Translations under genes and position numbers: made by a program
Source of the DNA: Janthinobacterium rivuli
GTDB taxonomy: Bacteria; Pseudomonadota; Gammaproteobacteria; Burkholderiales; Burkholderiaceae_D
NCBI RefSeq assembly: GCF_029690045.1
Contig: NZ_CP121464.1
Span: forward strand, 3,968,001 to 4,032,000
Length of the DNA stretch: 64,000 nt
Reading direction: 5' to 3'
The notes under the pieces: model-generated
What the model saw: the letters and a program-made list of their open reading frames with translations, nothing else
Databases searched by the model: none
What the model was told of the DNA's origin: nothing
Shown: one piece after another, positions 23,815-32,749 of the stretch
Numbering within the stretch: the stretch's first letter is position 1
Layout of the letters: every line of letters starts with the position of its first letter

Positions 23815-26238
23815 CTAGCGCCCATGCCAATAACGCGGCCGGCTGTCCCGATACCGCGTCACAGCTATCCCCTCTCCAAACTCCAGCACCACCGCCCCTT
23901 CCACATCCGTGCGCAGCCGCGCAATCCCCATGTCGCCATAGCGTGCATACACCTGCGCCTTCGGATGTTTATAGCGATTCCTGTGCCCGACCTGAAAAAT
24001 AGCCAGGGTCGGATGGACCGCGTTCAAAAATGCCTGCGTGGAAGACGTCCCACTGCCGTGATGCGGCGCCAGCAGCACGTCGGCGGCCAGTTCGCCGTCC
24101 ATCGAGCGCGCAAGCAATTGCGCCTCCTGCGCCGCTTCGATATCGCCGGCCAGCAAGATAAAATGCTTGCCAGCCGTGATTTTCACGGTGCAGCTGCGGG
24201 CGTTCGGCTTCAGGGCAATGTCCATGTGGCTCGCCGGCAATGGGTGCAACATGGCGAAGTGCACGCCTTCCCACGTCCAGCTCTGGCCCGCCATGCAATG
24301 CAGATAGGGCTGGTGTAACGCCCGCCGCGCCTCGACGGCCGGGTGGCCTTCGAACAAGGAAGAGGCCAGCCAGCCCACTTGCACGTTTTCCAGCAGGGAC
24401 ATGGCGCCGCCCGCGTGATCGAGGTCGCTGTGGGAAATGATCACGCCGTCGAGCTTGCCTATGCCGCGTGCGCGCAGGTAAGGCACGATGACCCGGCTGG
24501 CGCCATCGGAATCGAGGCTGTAGGCCGGTCCCGTGTCATACAGCAGGCGGTGTTCATGCGTTTCCACCAGCACGGCCATGCCTTGTCCCACGTCAAAAGC
24601 CGTGATCCACATGTGGCCCGGCGGCGGGCTGGACGGCAAGGCCGTCAGCAGCCGCAGCCAGCCCAGCATGCCCGCCCAGCGATGCGGCCATCCGCGTGGC
24701 GCCAGCAGCCATGCCGTGCCAAACAATGCCCAGCAAAAACTCCACATTGGCGGCGCGGGCGCCGTCCACACGGCAAAGCGGCGCGCGCCCAGCCACTCGA
24801 GCACCTGCGCCAGCATCTGCACGATGGCATGCGCCAGCAGCAGCAACCCATCGGACAGGGGCGCCGGCAGCAGGCTGCCAGCCAGGGACAAGGGCGTGAC
24901 GAGCAGGCTGATGATGGGGATGGCCAGCGCATTGGCCACGGGGCTGACCAGCGAGACTTGCGAGAACAGCAGCATCGTCAACGGCACCAGCCCCACCGTC
25001 ACCACATACTGCGTGTGCGCGCCCAGCGCCACGGCCGCGCGCAGGCGGCGCCAGCGTCCAGCTTGCTGCGGCATGGGCGCCGCGGTGCGGCCTGCCGTCG
25101 CGTACAGCATGGTGGCGACAGCGCCAAACGACAGCCAGAAACCGGGCCACAGCACGGCCCACGGGTCGAGCAGCACGACCACGCCCAGCGCCAGGCACAG
25201 GATATGCCCTATGCTGGTGATGCGTCCCATCCACAGGGCCAGCGCGACCACCAGCAACATATACAAGGTGCGCTGCGCAGGCACGCCAAAGCCGGCCAGC
25301 AGCACGTACAAGAACGCGGCCAGCGCGCCGGCCAGCGCCGCCACCTTTTGCGCCGGCAAGCGCAAGGGCAGTTGCCAGTCGGTAAAGAATGAACGGCGCC
25401 ACAGCGCGCCCGCGCCCAGCGCGAACAGGCCCGCGATCATCGTAATGTGCAAACCCGAGATGGAAATCAAATGGCTCACGCCCGTGCGGTTGAACACTTG
25501 CCAGTCGGACTGGGGAATGGCGCGCTGGTCGCCCACCACCAGCGCCACGATCACGCCCGCATACTGCTTGCCTTCCAGGCTGCGCAAGATGCGCGCGCGC
25601 AAGGCCGCGCGGCTGGCCTCCACCACGTTGCCAAAGCCGGGCACGAAGGCGGCCAGGCGCACGTTCGGCGTATCCGCGCGCGGCTGCGGCCGTACATAGC
25701 CCGTGGCGCGCACGCCCTGCTCCAGCAGCCACGCTTCGTAGTCAAAACCCATGGGGTTCGCATTGCCGTGCGGACGCTGCAGCCGCACCGTCAGCCGCCA
25801 GCGCTCGCCCGGCTGCACGTCGCCGACATCGTTCGTCACTGCATCGCGAAAACCCGCGTACCAGGACAGCGCGATCGAGGGCGGCACCTTCGCCCCAACT
25901 GCCTTCTCCACGGCAAAATTGAAGCGCACGCCCTGCTCGAAGCGATATGGCAGACTGGCTACCGTGCCCGTGACAACAATGTCCTGCCCTTCATCGGCCA
26001 GCGCCAGTTGCGGCGCCATGGCGGCATGGGCCAGCCAGGCGGCCCAGTAAAAACCCAGTCCCACGCCAGCGGCAAGCGCAACAACGCAACGCCAGTGCGC
26101 GTGGTGGCGCAGCGCCAGACTAGCAATAATCCCTACGCCAGCGATCACCCACAGCAACGTGCCCGCCTGCGATGGCAAGCTTGCCTGCGTCTGCAACCAG
26201 GCAGCGCCAGCGGCAAAGCCGAGTATCAGGGTGCGCAT
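23815..26238 (-). CDS. comEC: ComEC/Rec2 DNA-uptake channel protein
   Basis: This 807-residue inner-membrane protein forms the channel through which single-stranded DNA enters the cell in natural transformation. It has the three parts of the family: an N-terminal soluble DUF4131 domain between hydrophobic segments, a central competence domain (VSHLISISGLHITMIAGL is the signature) with many membrane helices, and a C-terminal metallo-beta-lactamase domain (FDVGQGMAVLVET, SHSDLDHAGG, LLAPHHGSGTSS). The gene is full length with no frame breaks. It begins at ATG 26238. No other competence genes lie nearby, which is common. Confidence 0.95.
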   Translation of the reverse strand: MRTLILGFAAGAAWLQTQASLPSQAGTLLWVIAGVGIIASLALRHHAHWRCVVALAAGVGLGFYWAAWLAHAAMAPQLALADEGQDIVVTGTVASLPYRFEQGVRFNFAVEKAVGAKVPPSIALSWYAGFRDAVTNDVGDVQPGERWRLTVRLQRPHGNANPMGFDYEAWLLEQGVRATGYVRPQPRADTPNVRLAAFVPGFGNVVEASRAALRARILRSLEGKQYAGVIVALVVGDQRAIPQSDWQVFNRTGVSHLISISGLHITMIAGLFALGAGALWRRSFFTDWQLPLRLPAQKVAALAGALAAFLYVLLAGFGVPAQRTLYMLLVVALALWMGRITSIGHILCLALGVVVLLDPWAVLWPGFWLSFGAVATMLYATAGRTAAPMPQQAGRWRRLRAAVALGAHTQYVVTVGLVPLTMLLFSQVSLVSPVANALAIPIISLLVTPLSLAGSLLPAPLSDGLLLLAHAIVQMLAQVLEWLGARRFAVWTAPAPPMWSFCWALFGTAWLLAPRGWPHRWAGMLGWLRLLTALPSSPPPGHMWITAFDVGQGMAVLVETHEHRLLYDTGPAYSLDSDGASRVIVPYLRARGIGKLDGVIISHSDLDHAGGAMSLLENVQVGWLASSLFEGHPAVEARRALHQPYLHCMAGQSWTWEGVHFAMLHPLPASHMDIALKPNARSCTVKITAGKHFILLAGDIEAAQEAQLLARSMDGELAADVLLAPHHGSGTSSTQAFLNAVHPTLAIFQVGHRNRYKHPKAQVYARYGDMGIARLRTDVEGAVVLEFGEGIAVTRYRDSRPRYWHGR

Positions 26239-26442
26239 AAGAAGGCAGAATCAAGGCAAAATCAGCTCGCGGCGAAAAGGGCTCAGGTACTGTGAGCGTT
26301 TTCTGCGCCTTGCCCTCTGATCTGGCGCAATGGTGCCCTGAATAAGAAAGTTCAGCACGCCATCCGGCACCACCGCTGGTGAAATTTTCTCCATGCTAAG
26401 ATGGCCATCCGGCGCCAGGCGCCACGACTTTGCGGACCTTGC

Positions 26443-27276
26443 ATGACCCTACTGACAGCGGCTGAAACTTATTTGCAGGACTTTCATCAAAGGCAAGTCG
26501 GCGCGACCAGCGCCGCGTTTGCTCATCTGCCGGCCAGTTCCCCCGCTGGCAACTGGACCTCGTCCTACCATGTGCTGACCAGCCTGGTACCGGACGTGGC
26601 GACGCCATTGACCGTGCTCGACCTGGCCTGCGGCGACGGCCATCTGCTGGGTTTGCTGGCAGCCAGGCGGCAAGCCCGGCTGCAACTGCTCGGCATCGAC
26701 ATGAGCCAGGCTGAACTGGCCGTCGCGCGCGCCGCCCTGCCCGCCTCCGTGCAACTGCTGCAAAGCCGCGGCCAGGCGCTCGACCTGCCATCGGCCAGCG
26801 TCGACTATCTCGTTTCGCACATGGCGTTGATGCTGATGGACGACATCGAACAAGTCATGCGTGAAATCCGCCGCGTGCTGCGCCCCGATGGCCAGTTCGC
26901 CGCCATTGTCGGCCGGACGTTCTTGCTGGGCGAAGTGAACGACGTTTTCATGCGCGTGTTCAAGCCGATCGCCAGCACCGAACTGCCGCCGCTGCGCTTC
27001 GGCGACCGGCGCACGGGCTCCGAAACGGGCTGGCGCGAGCTGCTCGACGGCGTGTTTGCGGACGTGGCGTTCGACGACATCGACGTGCCATGGACGCCCA
27101 CGCCGGGCGAACTGTGGGCCGCCCTGCTGGACACCTACGATATCGACCGCCTGGACGACGGCGCCAGACAGCGCCTGCGCGGCGCGTTCATGGACGCCGT
27201 GACGCCGCTGCAAGCCGGTGACGGATTGATCGCCACCGGCTGGGGACTACGGGCCGTACGCGCACGGGCAGCCTGA
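26443..27276 (+). CDS. Class I SAM-dependent methyltransferase
   Basis: This 277-residue protein shows motif I VLDLACGDGHLLGLLAA, the post-I acidic residue in LLGIDMSQAEL, and motif III-like LRPDGQFAAIVG. It belongs to the broad methyltransferase-11 group. The substrate is unknown. The ATG at 26443 was chosen because the frame before it (from 26401) encodes a Cys/Arg-rich non-family stretch. Neighbours give no pathway clue. Confidence 0.82.
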   Translation: MTLLTAAETYLQDFHQRQVGATSAAFAHLPASSPAGNWTSSYHVLTSLVPDVATPLTVLDLACGDGHLLGLLAARRQARLQLLGIDMSQAELAVARAALPASVQLLQSRGQALDLPSASVDYLVSHMALMLMDDIEQVMREIRRVLRPDGQFAAIVGRTFLLGEVNDVFMRVFKPIASTELPPLRFGDRRTGSETGWRELLDGVFADVAFDDIDVPWTPTPGELWAALLDTYDIDRLDDGARQRLRGAFMDAVTPLQAGDGLIATGWGLRAVRARAA

Positions 27277-27358
27277 ACTGCCATCGATGCCATGGCTTGC
27301 TGGCGTCAGAGGCAACAGGCTACGATAGTTGCTGCCGCGGCGCGCAGTACTCCTTCTG

Positions 27359-27541
27359 TCAATTGCAGGTTTGCTGGCAAGCGGACCGCTCGGCGTTGCA
27401 CTCAGCTTGAGCGGTACCGCCAGCAATGCAAGCCCGCCATTCGGCGGCGCAGGCGCTAGCGCAGCTTGCAAAGGCTGGCGTCGCAGTCACCGCCAAACCG
27501 AGGCCTGACGCAAAAAGAAATGCAGCGAGCTTTTTATTCAT
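27359..27541 (-). CDS. Small secreted cysteine-rich peptide
   Basis: This 60-residue protein has a clear signal peptide (MNKKLAAFLFASGLGLAV...AFA), with cleavage near residue 25. The mature part of about 35 residues has six cysteines spaced 3-6-9-6-3, a perfectly symmetrical pattern with a CX3C pair at each end. Two antiparallel helices joined by disulfides (a CHCH or alpha-hairpinin-like fold) would fit. GGGAG lies just before the ATG. I do not recognise the family. Possible roles are a periplasmic structural peptide, a protease inhibitor or a small toxin; none is shown. It is convergent with the methyltransferase gene. Confidence 0.72.
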   Translation of the reverse strand: MNKKLAAFLFASGLGLAVTATPAFASCASACAAEWRACIAGGTAQAECNAERSACQQTCN

Positions 27542-28460
27542 GGAGTTCTCCCAAAGTCGGATGGCTGATAAATCCCTGCGCGCGCCATCCTCTGGCGCAG
27601 GGTCACATACACAGGTATGTCGAGTGTCATCGCAAGCTGGCTGTGCGTCAGCGCGAAGTGAAAAGTATTGCGGTCGCCAACGTATCCTGGAGCACCGTCA
27701 AATCAAAGCCGTTCATATAAAACGCGGCGCGCCTCATTCGATAGCCAGAATAATGCCGCACATCGCCGTCAATTTCAGCTATTTTCAAAACATGCCAAAA
27801 ATCCCCTCGTAAAATATGATGCCATCATCAGCTCGCCTTTATTAATTGTCAAGTTAATTCGATTCATTTCGCACCAGCGGATAATTTCTCACGCAATGAA
27901 AAATACAGGCGCGATAAGGAAACGATCCCGCCGTGCTTAATTTCAAATCGACAGCGTGGGAAGGCGCGTTCAATCATGCAAAATGGTGCTGGCACCATGG
28001 GAGCGTGGCGATAATTAGCCATTGCCGGATGCGTGCAAGAGAACACCTGCGACCTCACATCCAGAAAAACAATCTGCACATGATACGAATATCATCACCG
28101 CGGATACCAATAGAAACTTACTCTTTGTTATTATCGACGTTACGGCAATTAAAATTTCACAATTAAATTTAACAAATCAAATTAACTTAATAAAAATATA
28201 TTTAAAATATTCAGCCAAAATGGGACAGGAAAAATACGATAAGCGAAAAGTACCAGATATCGCATTCTGATTCCACGCTCAAGCAAGGTGATTCGCCAGA
28301 ATGGAAGCGCCGCTCTCAATGCCTGCCAGTTGCTTATCCGGCACAGAGAATCATCGCTTTGAAAATCAGTGCTCTTGTGACAGCCGCACCGCGCACGGGG
28401 CAAAATCTTTGCCTTCGCACGGTATAATCGGCCTCGCTTACTTCAACACCCAGGCACGAC
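27542..28460. other. AT-rich gene-free stretch
   Basis: About 0.9 kb without a credible gene. Bases 28080-28240 are strongly AT-rich (runs of A and T around 28140-28215), well below the GC of the neighbours. Short open frames lack ribosome binding sites and family features. It probably holds the promoters of the cysteine-rich peptide and the helicase, and perhaps remnants of acquired DNA. I saw no inverted repeats of an insertion sequence and no tRNA end. Confidence 0.5.
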
Positions 28461-30446
28461 ATGACTTCCTCCGCACTTCCTCCCGACACCTCCACCGACA
28501 TTTCCGACAGCAGCGAAGACAATAACGACGCCACTCTGGTCGTGGAACTGGGGGAACTGGCCGAGCATATCCGCCTGGTGAAAATGGAAGGCCGCGTCTT
28601 CGTGCGCTTTTCCGGCGTGGTCAAGGCCGGCCATCTGGTGGTGCCGTATGCGCTGGTACCAAGCCAGGGCGTGCTGGCGCGGCCGGCCAAGTGGCGCAAG
28701 ATGGACCGCGAGACCAAGCTGGCCCTGGTGCGCGAACGGGCCAGCGCGGCCGTGTTCGAGGAACTGCGCCAGCACGTGATCGATTTCGTCGCCGATATCG
28801 CGGGCTTGAGCGAGGACGTGGACACGGATCCGATGGTTTTCCTGCATACGCTGGCCGACATGCAGACGTCCGAGCCGGCCGGCATGGTGTTCGACCGCAT
28901 CCGCCAGCGCTTCCATCACGCCATCGAGCGCCAGCAGGAGGAGCAGCATGCGGCGCGCACGCGCCAGAGCATCAACCTGGCCGAGTATCCGGCCTCGTTC
29001 GAGATGGCGCGCCGCCTGCCGCGCCGCTTCGTCGCCCTGCTGGGACCCACGAACTCCGGCAAGACGCACCGCGCGATGGAAGCGCTGGCCAAGGCAAAGA
29101 GCGGCATCTACCTGGCGCCATTGCGCCTGCTGGCCCTGGAAAACTACGAGCGCCTGCAGGAAGCAGCGCCGCATGGCAAACCGCTGGCCGTGAGCCTGGT
29201 CACGGGCGAGGAGCGCCGGGTCGTCGACGGCGCCACGCATGTGGCCAGCACGGTGGAAATGCTGGACACGAAAACCGTCGTCGAGGTGGCCGTCATCGAT
29301 GAAATCCAGATGCTGGCCGACCCGGACCGGGGCGCCGCGTGGACGGCGGCCATCTGCGGCGCGCCCGCTCACACCGTCTACCTGGTAGGGGCGCCGGAAG
29401 CGCGGCGCGCCATCGAGGCGCTGGCCGAACGCCTCGACTGCCCGCTGGAAGTGCATGTCTTGAAGCGCATGGCACCCCTTTCGATGGAGCCGACCGCCGT
29501 GCGCAAAGTGCGCAACCTGCGCCGCGGCGACGCCGTCATCGCCTTTTCGCGCCGCGAAGTGCTGATGTGGCGCGACATGATCACGGAAACGGGGCTGTCG
29601 GTGGCCACCGTCTACGGCAACCTGTCGCCCGAAGTGCGGCGCGCGCAGGCGCAGCGCTTCCGCGATGGCACGGCCGATATCGTCGTCGGCACGGATGCGC
29701 TGGCGATGGGCCTGAACATGCCGATCGCGCGCATCGTCATGACCACCTGCGTCAAATACAATGGCCGCGAAGAGGAAGAGATTTCAGCCGCGCTGGCGCG
29801 CCAGATCGCCGGGCGCGCGGGCCGCTACGGCGTGCATGAAGAAGGACTCGTGGCCGGCTACGACAACGAGACGCATGAAGTGATGCGCGCCCTGCTGAAG
29901 GAAAAACTGCATCCGCTGAACACGAGCGGCTTTGCCGTGGCGCCGTCGCTTGAACATCTGCACCGCATTTCATCGGTAACGGGCGAACTGTCGCTGTCCA
30001 AACTGCTGCGCCGCTTCATCCACAATATCGACGTGCCGGACGGCTTTTTCTTCCCCCGCATCACGGAAGACCAGAAGGAGCGCGCCGTCTGGCTCGACAC
30101 CCTGCCCCTGTCCGTGGCCGACAAGTTCACCCTGTCGCTGGTGCCGATATCGAGCAAGGTGCCGTCCTTGCAAACGGCGTGGGAACACTGGGCGAAGAAT
30201 CTGTCGCAGGGAAAAACCAGCACCTTGCGCCAGCATGCGTACGGCGGCGGCACGCAGAATTTGCAGCAGGTGGAAGACACTTGCCGCTACTATTCCGCGT
30301 ATGCGTGGCTCAGCTACCGCCTGCCCGAATTCTTCCCCGATATCGCCGTGGCGCAAAACCTGTCGCGCGACGCGTCGGAGCGGGTCGACTCCATCCTGCG
30401 CGCACACAATGCGGCTTCGCGCGGACGCTCGAAGAAGTTCAAATAG
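28461..30446 (+). CDS. SUV3-like superfamily 2 RNA/DNA helicase
   Basis: This 661-residue protein has an N-terminal region (1-180) without clear motifs, then a helicase core: Walker A GPTNSGKTHRAMEAL, Ia YLAPLRLLALE, motif II DEIQML, IV/V VYGNLSPEVRR and GTDALAMGLNMPI, and VI QIAGRAGRYG. This set, with GPTNSGKT and QIAGRAGR, matches SUV3, the mitochondrial helicase of RNA turnover, more than DEAD-box enzymes. Bacterial homologues occur mainly in alpha- and betaproteobacteria and are little studied. A C-terminal SUV3-C-like helical segment follows. The gene stands alone and ends 3 bases from the convergent effector gene. Confidence 0.88.
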   Translation: MTSSALPPDTSTDISDSSEDNNDATLVVELGELAEHIRLVKMEGRVFVRFSGVVKAGHLVVPYALVPSQGVLARPAKWRKMDRETKLALVRERASAAVFEELRQHVIDFVADIAGLSEDVDTDPMVFLHTLADMQTSEPAGMVFDRIRQRFHHAIERQQEEQHAARTRQSINLAEYPASFEMARRLPRRFVALLGPTNSGKTHRAMEALAKAKSGIYLAPLRLLALENYERLQEAAPHGKPLAVSLVTGEERRVVDGATHVASTVEMLDTKTVVEVAVIDEIQMLADPDRGAAWTAAICGAPAHTVYLVGAPEARRAIEALAERLDCPLEVHVLKRMAPLSMEPTAVRKVRNLRRGDAVIAFSRREVLMWRDMITETGLSVATVYGNLSPEVRRAQAQRFRDGTADIVVGTDALAMGLNMPIARIVMTTCVKYNGREEEEISAALARQIAGRAGRYGVHEEGLVAGYDNETHEVMRALLKEKLHPLNTSGFAVAPSLEHLHRISSVTGELSLSKLLRRFIHNIDVPDGFFFPRITEDQKERAVWLDTLPLSVADKFTLSLVPISSKVPSLQTAWEHWAKNLSQGKTSTLRQHAYGGGTQNLQQVEDTCRYYSAYAWLSYRLPEFFPDIAVAQNLSRDASERVDSILRAHNAASRGRSKKFK

Positions 30447-30449
30447 GCG

Positions 30450-30923
30450 TCAACGGATTTCCCAGAACCACACTTCCGCGCAATCCCAGTAGCACTCGGA
30501 ACCGCACACCTTCACGCCGATGGATGGCAAGAGGATGTCGATATGCCCGCCCGCGCCCCCCAGGTAACCGGGAATGCGGAAAAAAGCGACGAGGCCCTTG
30601 CGCTGGCCGATGCCGGCGATAGCGGCGTCGCGTGCGAATTTCTCGGGCGGGCCAAACATCGAGGGGCTGGCCAGCATATGCGCCAGCTTGGCCTGTCCCG
30701 GTTCGATCAGCGCGCCCTTGAACGGCCCCTTGCGGATGGCCATGCGGCCCTTAACCTTGACGCCGGCCTTGATCAGGGCCAGGCTGACGCGGATGGCGCA
30801 GGTATTGGCAAAGCTGTCCTTGCCGATCAAGTCTTCCCAGCCGATTTCGCCGAACAGGGCCGCCTGGTCGACGGCGGCCACGCTCGGATAATTCTCGCGC
30901 AGCTTGATGAATGCAGGTTTCAC
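30450..30923 (-). CDS. tae4: Type VI secretion amidase effector, Tae4 family
   Basis: This 157-residue peptidoglycan amidase of NlpC/P60-like fold corresponds to the Tae4 family, which cuts the D-Glu to meso-DAP bond in target cells. The catalytic Cys is C42 in NTCAIRVS and the His is H127 in GGHIDI. The C-terminal block CGSECYWDCAEVWFW has the disulfide-forming cysteines typical of Tae4. The start is GTG 30923, with AGGAGG located in the last codons of the immunity gene, one base before. There is no signal peptide, as expected for a T6SS cargo. No T6SS structural gene, hcp or vgrG is in the window, so delivery must depend on genes elsewhere. Confidence 0.88.
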   Translation of the reverse strand: MKPAFIKLRENYPSVAAVDQAALFGEIGWEDLIGKDSFANTCAIRVSLALIKAGVKVKGRMAIRKGPFKGALIEPGQAKLAHMLASPSMFGPPEKFARDAAIAGIGQRKGLVAFFRIPGYLGGAGGHIDILLPSIGVKVCGSECYWDCAEVWFWEIR

Positions 30924-30924
30924 G

Positions 30925-31311
30925 TCAGCCTCCTGGTGGTGGAGTGGAACAGGGAAAACGCCGCGCCAGAATGGCGACGATCAGGGTGGACGCTTCGCCC
31001 AGACGCGCGCGCGCGGGCAGCTTTTTCAGTTCGGCGACGATGTGCGCGTCGATTTCCACCGTTTTCAGCCGACCCGTATCGCACCACAGCCGCCCCTGCG
31101 CCGCATCGGCCACGCCGGCCAGGTAGCCTTTGGCGTAGCGCTGATCGAGCAGGAAGACAGCATCGGCCATCGCTCCCTTGGCCGGCCCTTCCTGGTAATA
31201 CGCGATCAGCCGGTCGGCGCTCAGGCGCGGCGCCGGAGCATAGGCTGCGCCCTGCCCGTGTGCGCTGGGCAGCCACAGGCTCAATACAATGAAAAGGAAG
31301 GAGACATGCAT
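30925..31311 (-). CDS. tai4: Tai4-family immunity protein
   Basis: This 128-residue protein has a signal peptide (MHVSFLFIVLSLWLPSAHG), as required to protect the periplasm from incoming or own Tae4. The mature part is helical, with AKGYLAGVADAAQG and two cysteines (LWCDTG, RFPCS) that likely pair, matching the Tai4/Rap1a layout. It is transcribed before the effector with one base between the genes, so immunity is made first. The two genes form a self-contained effector-immunity unit. Confidence 0.85.
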   Translation of the reverse strand: MHVSFLFIVLSLWLPSAHGQGAAYAPAPRLSADRLIAYYQEGPAKGAMADAVFLLDQRYAKGYLAGVADAAQGRLWCDTGRLKTVEIDAHIVAELKKLPARARLGEASTLIVAILARRFPCSTPPPGG

Positions 31312-31386
31312 GGCCAGCCATGGTCAGTGAGGGAGGTCTGGCTGATTGTAGAAGGATGCGCCAGCCCCGCACTGAGCGAGGTCAAG

Positions 31387-31489
31387 CGTAGGTCGGGTAG
31401 GTCGGGTTAGGCCAAAGGCCGTAACCCGACAACACCAGCCAACAATGATGTCGGATTACGCGCGGCGTTGCCCCGCTAATCCGACCTAC
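31387..31489. repeat. REP/BIME-like pair of hairpins
   Basis: Two palindromic units lie in the gap between immunity and dehydrogenase genes. Unit 1 at 31401-31430 has arms GTCGGGTTA and TAACCCGAC around GGCC-AAA-GGCC. Unit 2 at 31450-31485 has arms GTCGGATTA and TAATCCGAC with a GC-rich loop. Outer copies of GTAGGTCGG and CCGACCTAC bracket both. This is the usual form of repetitive extragenic palindromes, and it could also stop transcription from either side. Confidence 0.8.
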
Positions 31490-31509
31490 ACGTACGACAC
31501 CGGTGAAAG

Positions 31510-32742
31510 TTACGGTTTGCCCGGCGCCGCATAATGCAGCTTCAGCACCAGCCCATTATGGTCGTCGGCCATATAGATATCGCCATCCTGTCCCTGCTTC
31601 ACATCGACGGGCGCGCCTCTGCCCTGCTTGCCCTTGCGTTCCCAGTTGCTGATCAAGTCGACGGACTTGCCCAGCGGCGCACCGGCCTTGTCGGGCAGCA
31701 GGGCCACCAGGCGGTGACCGTTGCTGCGGTAGCCGTGATAGCCGATGATCAGGCTATTCTTGTACAGCGCCGGGAAACGGCTGGCCGTATAAAAGGTCAT
31801 GCCCAGCGGCGCGGCATGGCCGGGCAGCAGGCGCTCCGGCGCCGCGTATTGGGCGTCGCACGCCGTCTTCGGATATTCGGGACTGGCGACGTTATCGTCG
31901 TAGCAGTACGGCCAGCCGTAGTGCCGGTCGGCCTTGATCAGATTGAGTTCTTCATGCGGCAGGTTTTCGTCGCTTTTCAGTTGCGGCATGGCGGCCTGGA
32001 TGGCGTCGCGCGAGTTTTCCGCCTGCCACAGCTCGCCCGTCGCAGGGTGAAAAGCCAGCGCCATCGAGTTGCGCAAGCCGCGCGCATGCGTGCGCCAGCT
32101 CGTCACCGTGCCTGCCGGCCAGGCCATCGTGTATTCGCGGATGGCGCCCAGCGCTTCCAGGCCTTCCGCCGAAGGGCAAGCCTTGGCCGGGTCCGGCGCC
32201 TTGCCATCGTTCTCGCAATGGTCGGTGCTCGAGCCCACGTTCACGTACAGGTCGCCCTTGGGGCTGAAGCGCATGTTTGTCAGCAGGTGCAAACCGAGGC
32301 CCGGCAGGCGCGGCGTCTTGGCCTTGCCGCCGATCACGTCGGTGACGGTGCGCGTGGTGTCGCGCAAGTCGAAGCGGAAGATGCGTCCCACCTCGCCCAC
32401 ATAGACCATGCCGTCCGGTCCCTGCACGATGCCGTTCGGGCGATCAAGCTTGTCGAGCAGCAGCTTGCGCTCGTAACCGCCACCGGCCGCCTTGGGCTGC
32501 AACAGCCACAATTTACCCTGCTTCGGCGCCCATCCCGTCATGTCCGTGACGAGGATGTCGCCATTCGTCAGCGGCAGCACGCCGCGGGGAAATTTCAGGC
32601 CATCGGCCAGCACGGCCACGCAAAAGCCGGCCGGCGTGGTGACGTCGAGGCGCGGCAAGCCGTCGCACTGAGCGCTGGTCGCAGCCATAACGGGAGCGAA
32701 GGCACCGGACAGGCAAGCGGCCAGGATGATCTTGTTATTCAT
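31510..32742 (-). CDS. Sorbosone dehydrogenase-like (PQQ-dependent sugar dehydrogenase family) protein
   Basis: This 410-residue exported beta-propeller has a signal peptide (MNNKIILAACLSGAFAPVMA). Family segments seen: FPRGVLPLTNGDILVTD, RPNGIVQGPDGMVYVGEVG, HLLTNMRFSPKGDLYVNVGS, ARGLRNSMALAFHP and HYGWPYCYDD. Related soluble glucose or sorbosone dehydrogenases oxidise sugars in the periplasm with PQQ. Whether this copy binds PQQ or is active is not shown. It is encoded directly after tatD (7 bases), at the end of the lol-tatD run, though a metabolic link is not evident. Confidence 0.82.
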   Translation of the reverse strand: MNNKIILAACLSGAFAPVMAATSAQCDGLPRLDVTTPAGFCVAVLADGLKFPRGVLPLTNGDILVTDMTGWAPKQGKLWLLQPKAAGGGYERKLLLDKLDRPNGIVQGPDGMVYVGEVGRIFRFDLRDTTRTVTDVIGGKAKTPRLPGLGLHLLTNMRFSPKGDLYVNVGSSTDHCENDGKAPDPAKACPSAEGLEALGAIREYTMAWPAGTVTSWRTHARGLRNSMALAFHPATGELWQAENSRDAIQAAMPQLKSDENLPHEELNLIKADRHYGWPYCYDDNVASPEYPKTACDAQYAAPERLLPGHAAPLGMTFYTASRFPALYKNSLIIGYHGYRSNGHRLVALLPDKAGAPLGKSVDLISNWERKGKQGRGAPVDVKQGQDGDIYMADDHNGLVLKLHYAAPGKP

Positions 32743-32749
32743 TGTGGTC

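Noticed and set aside
27542..28460. Small open frames in the AT-rich island
   Set aside because: None has a ribosome binding site, recognisable family or conserved-looking composition.
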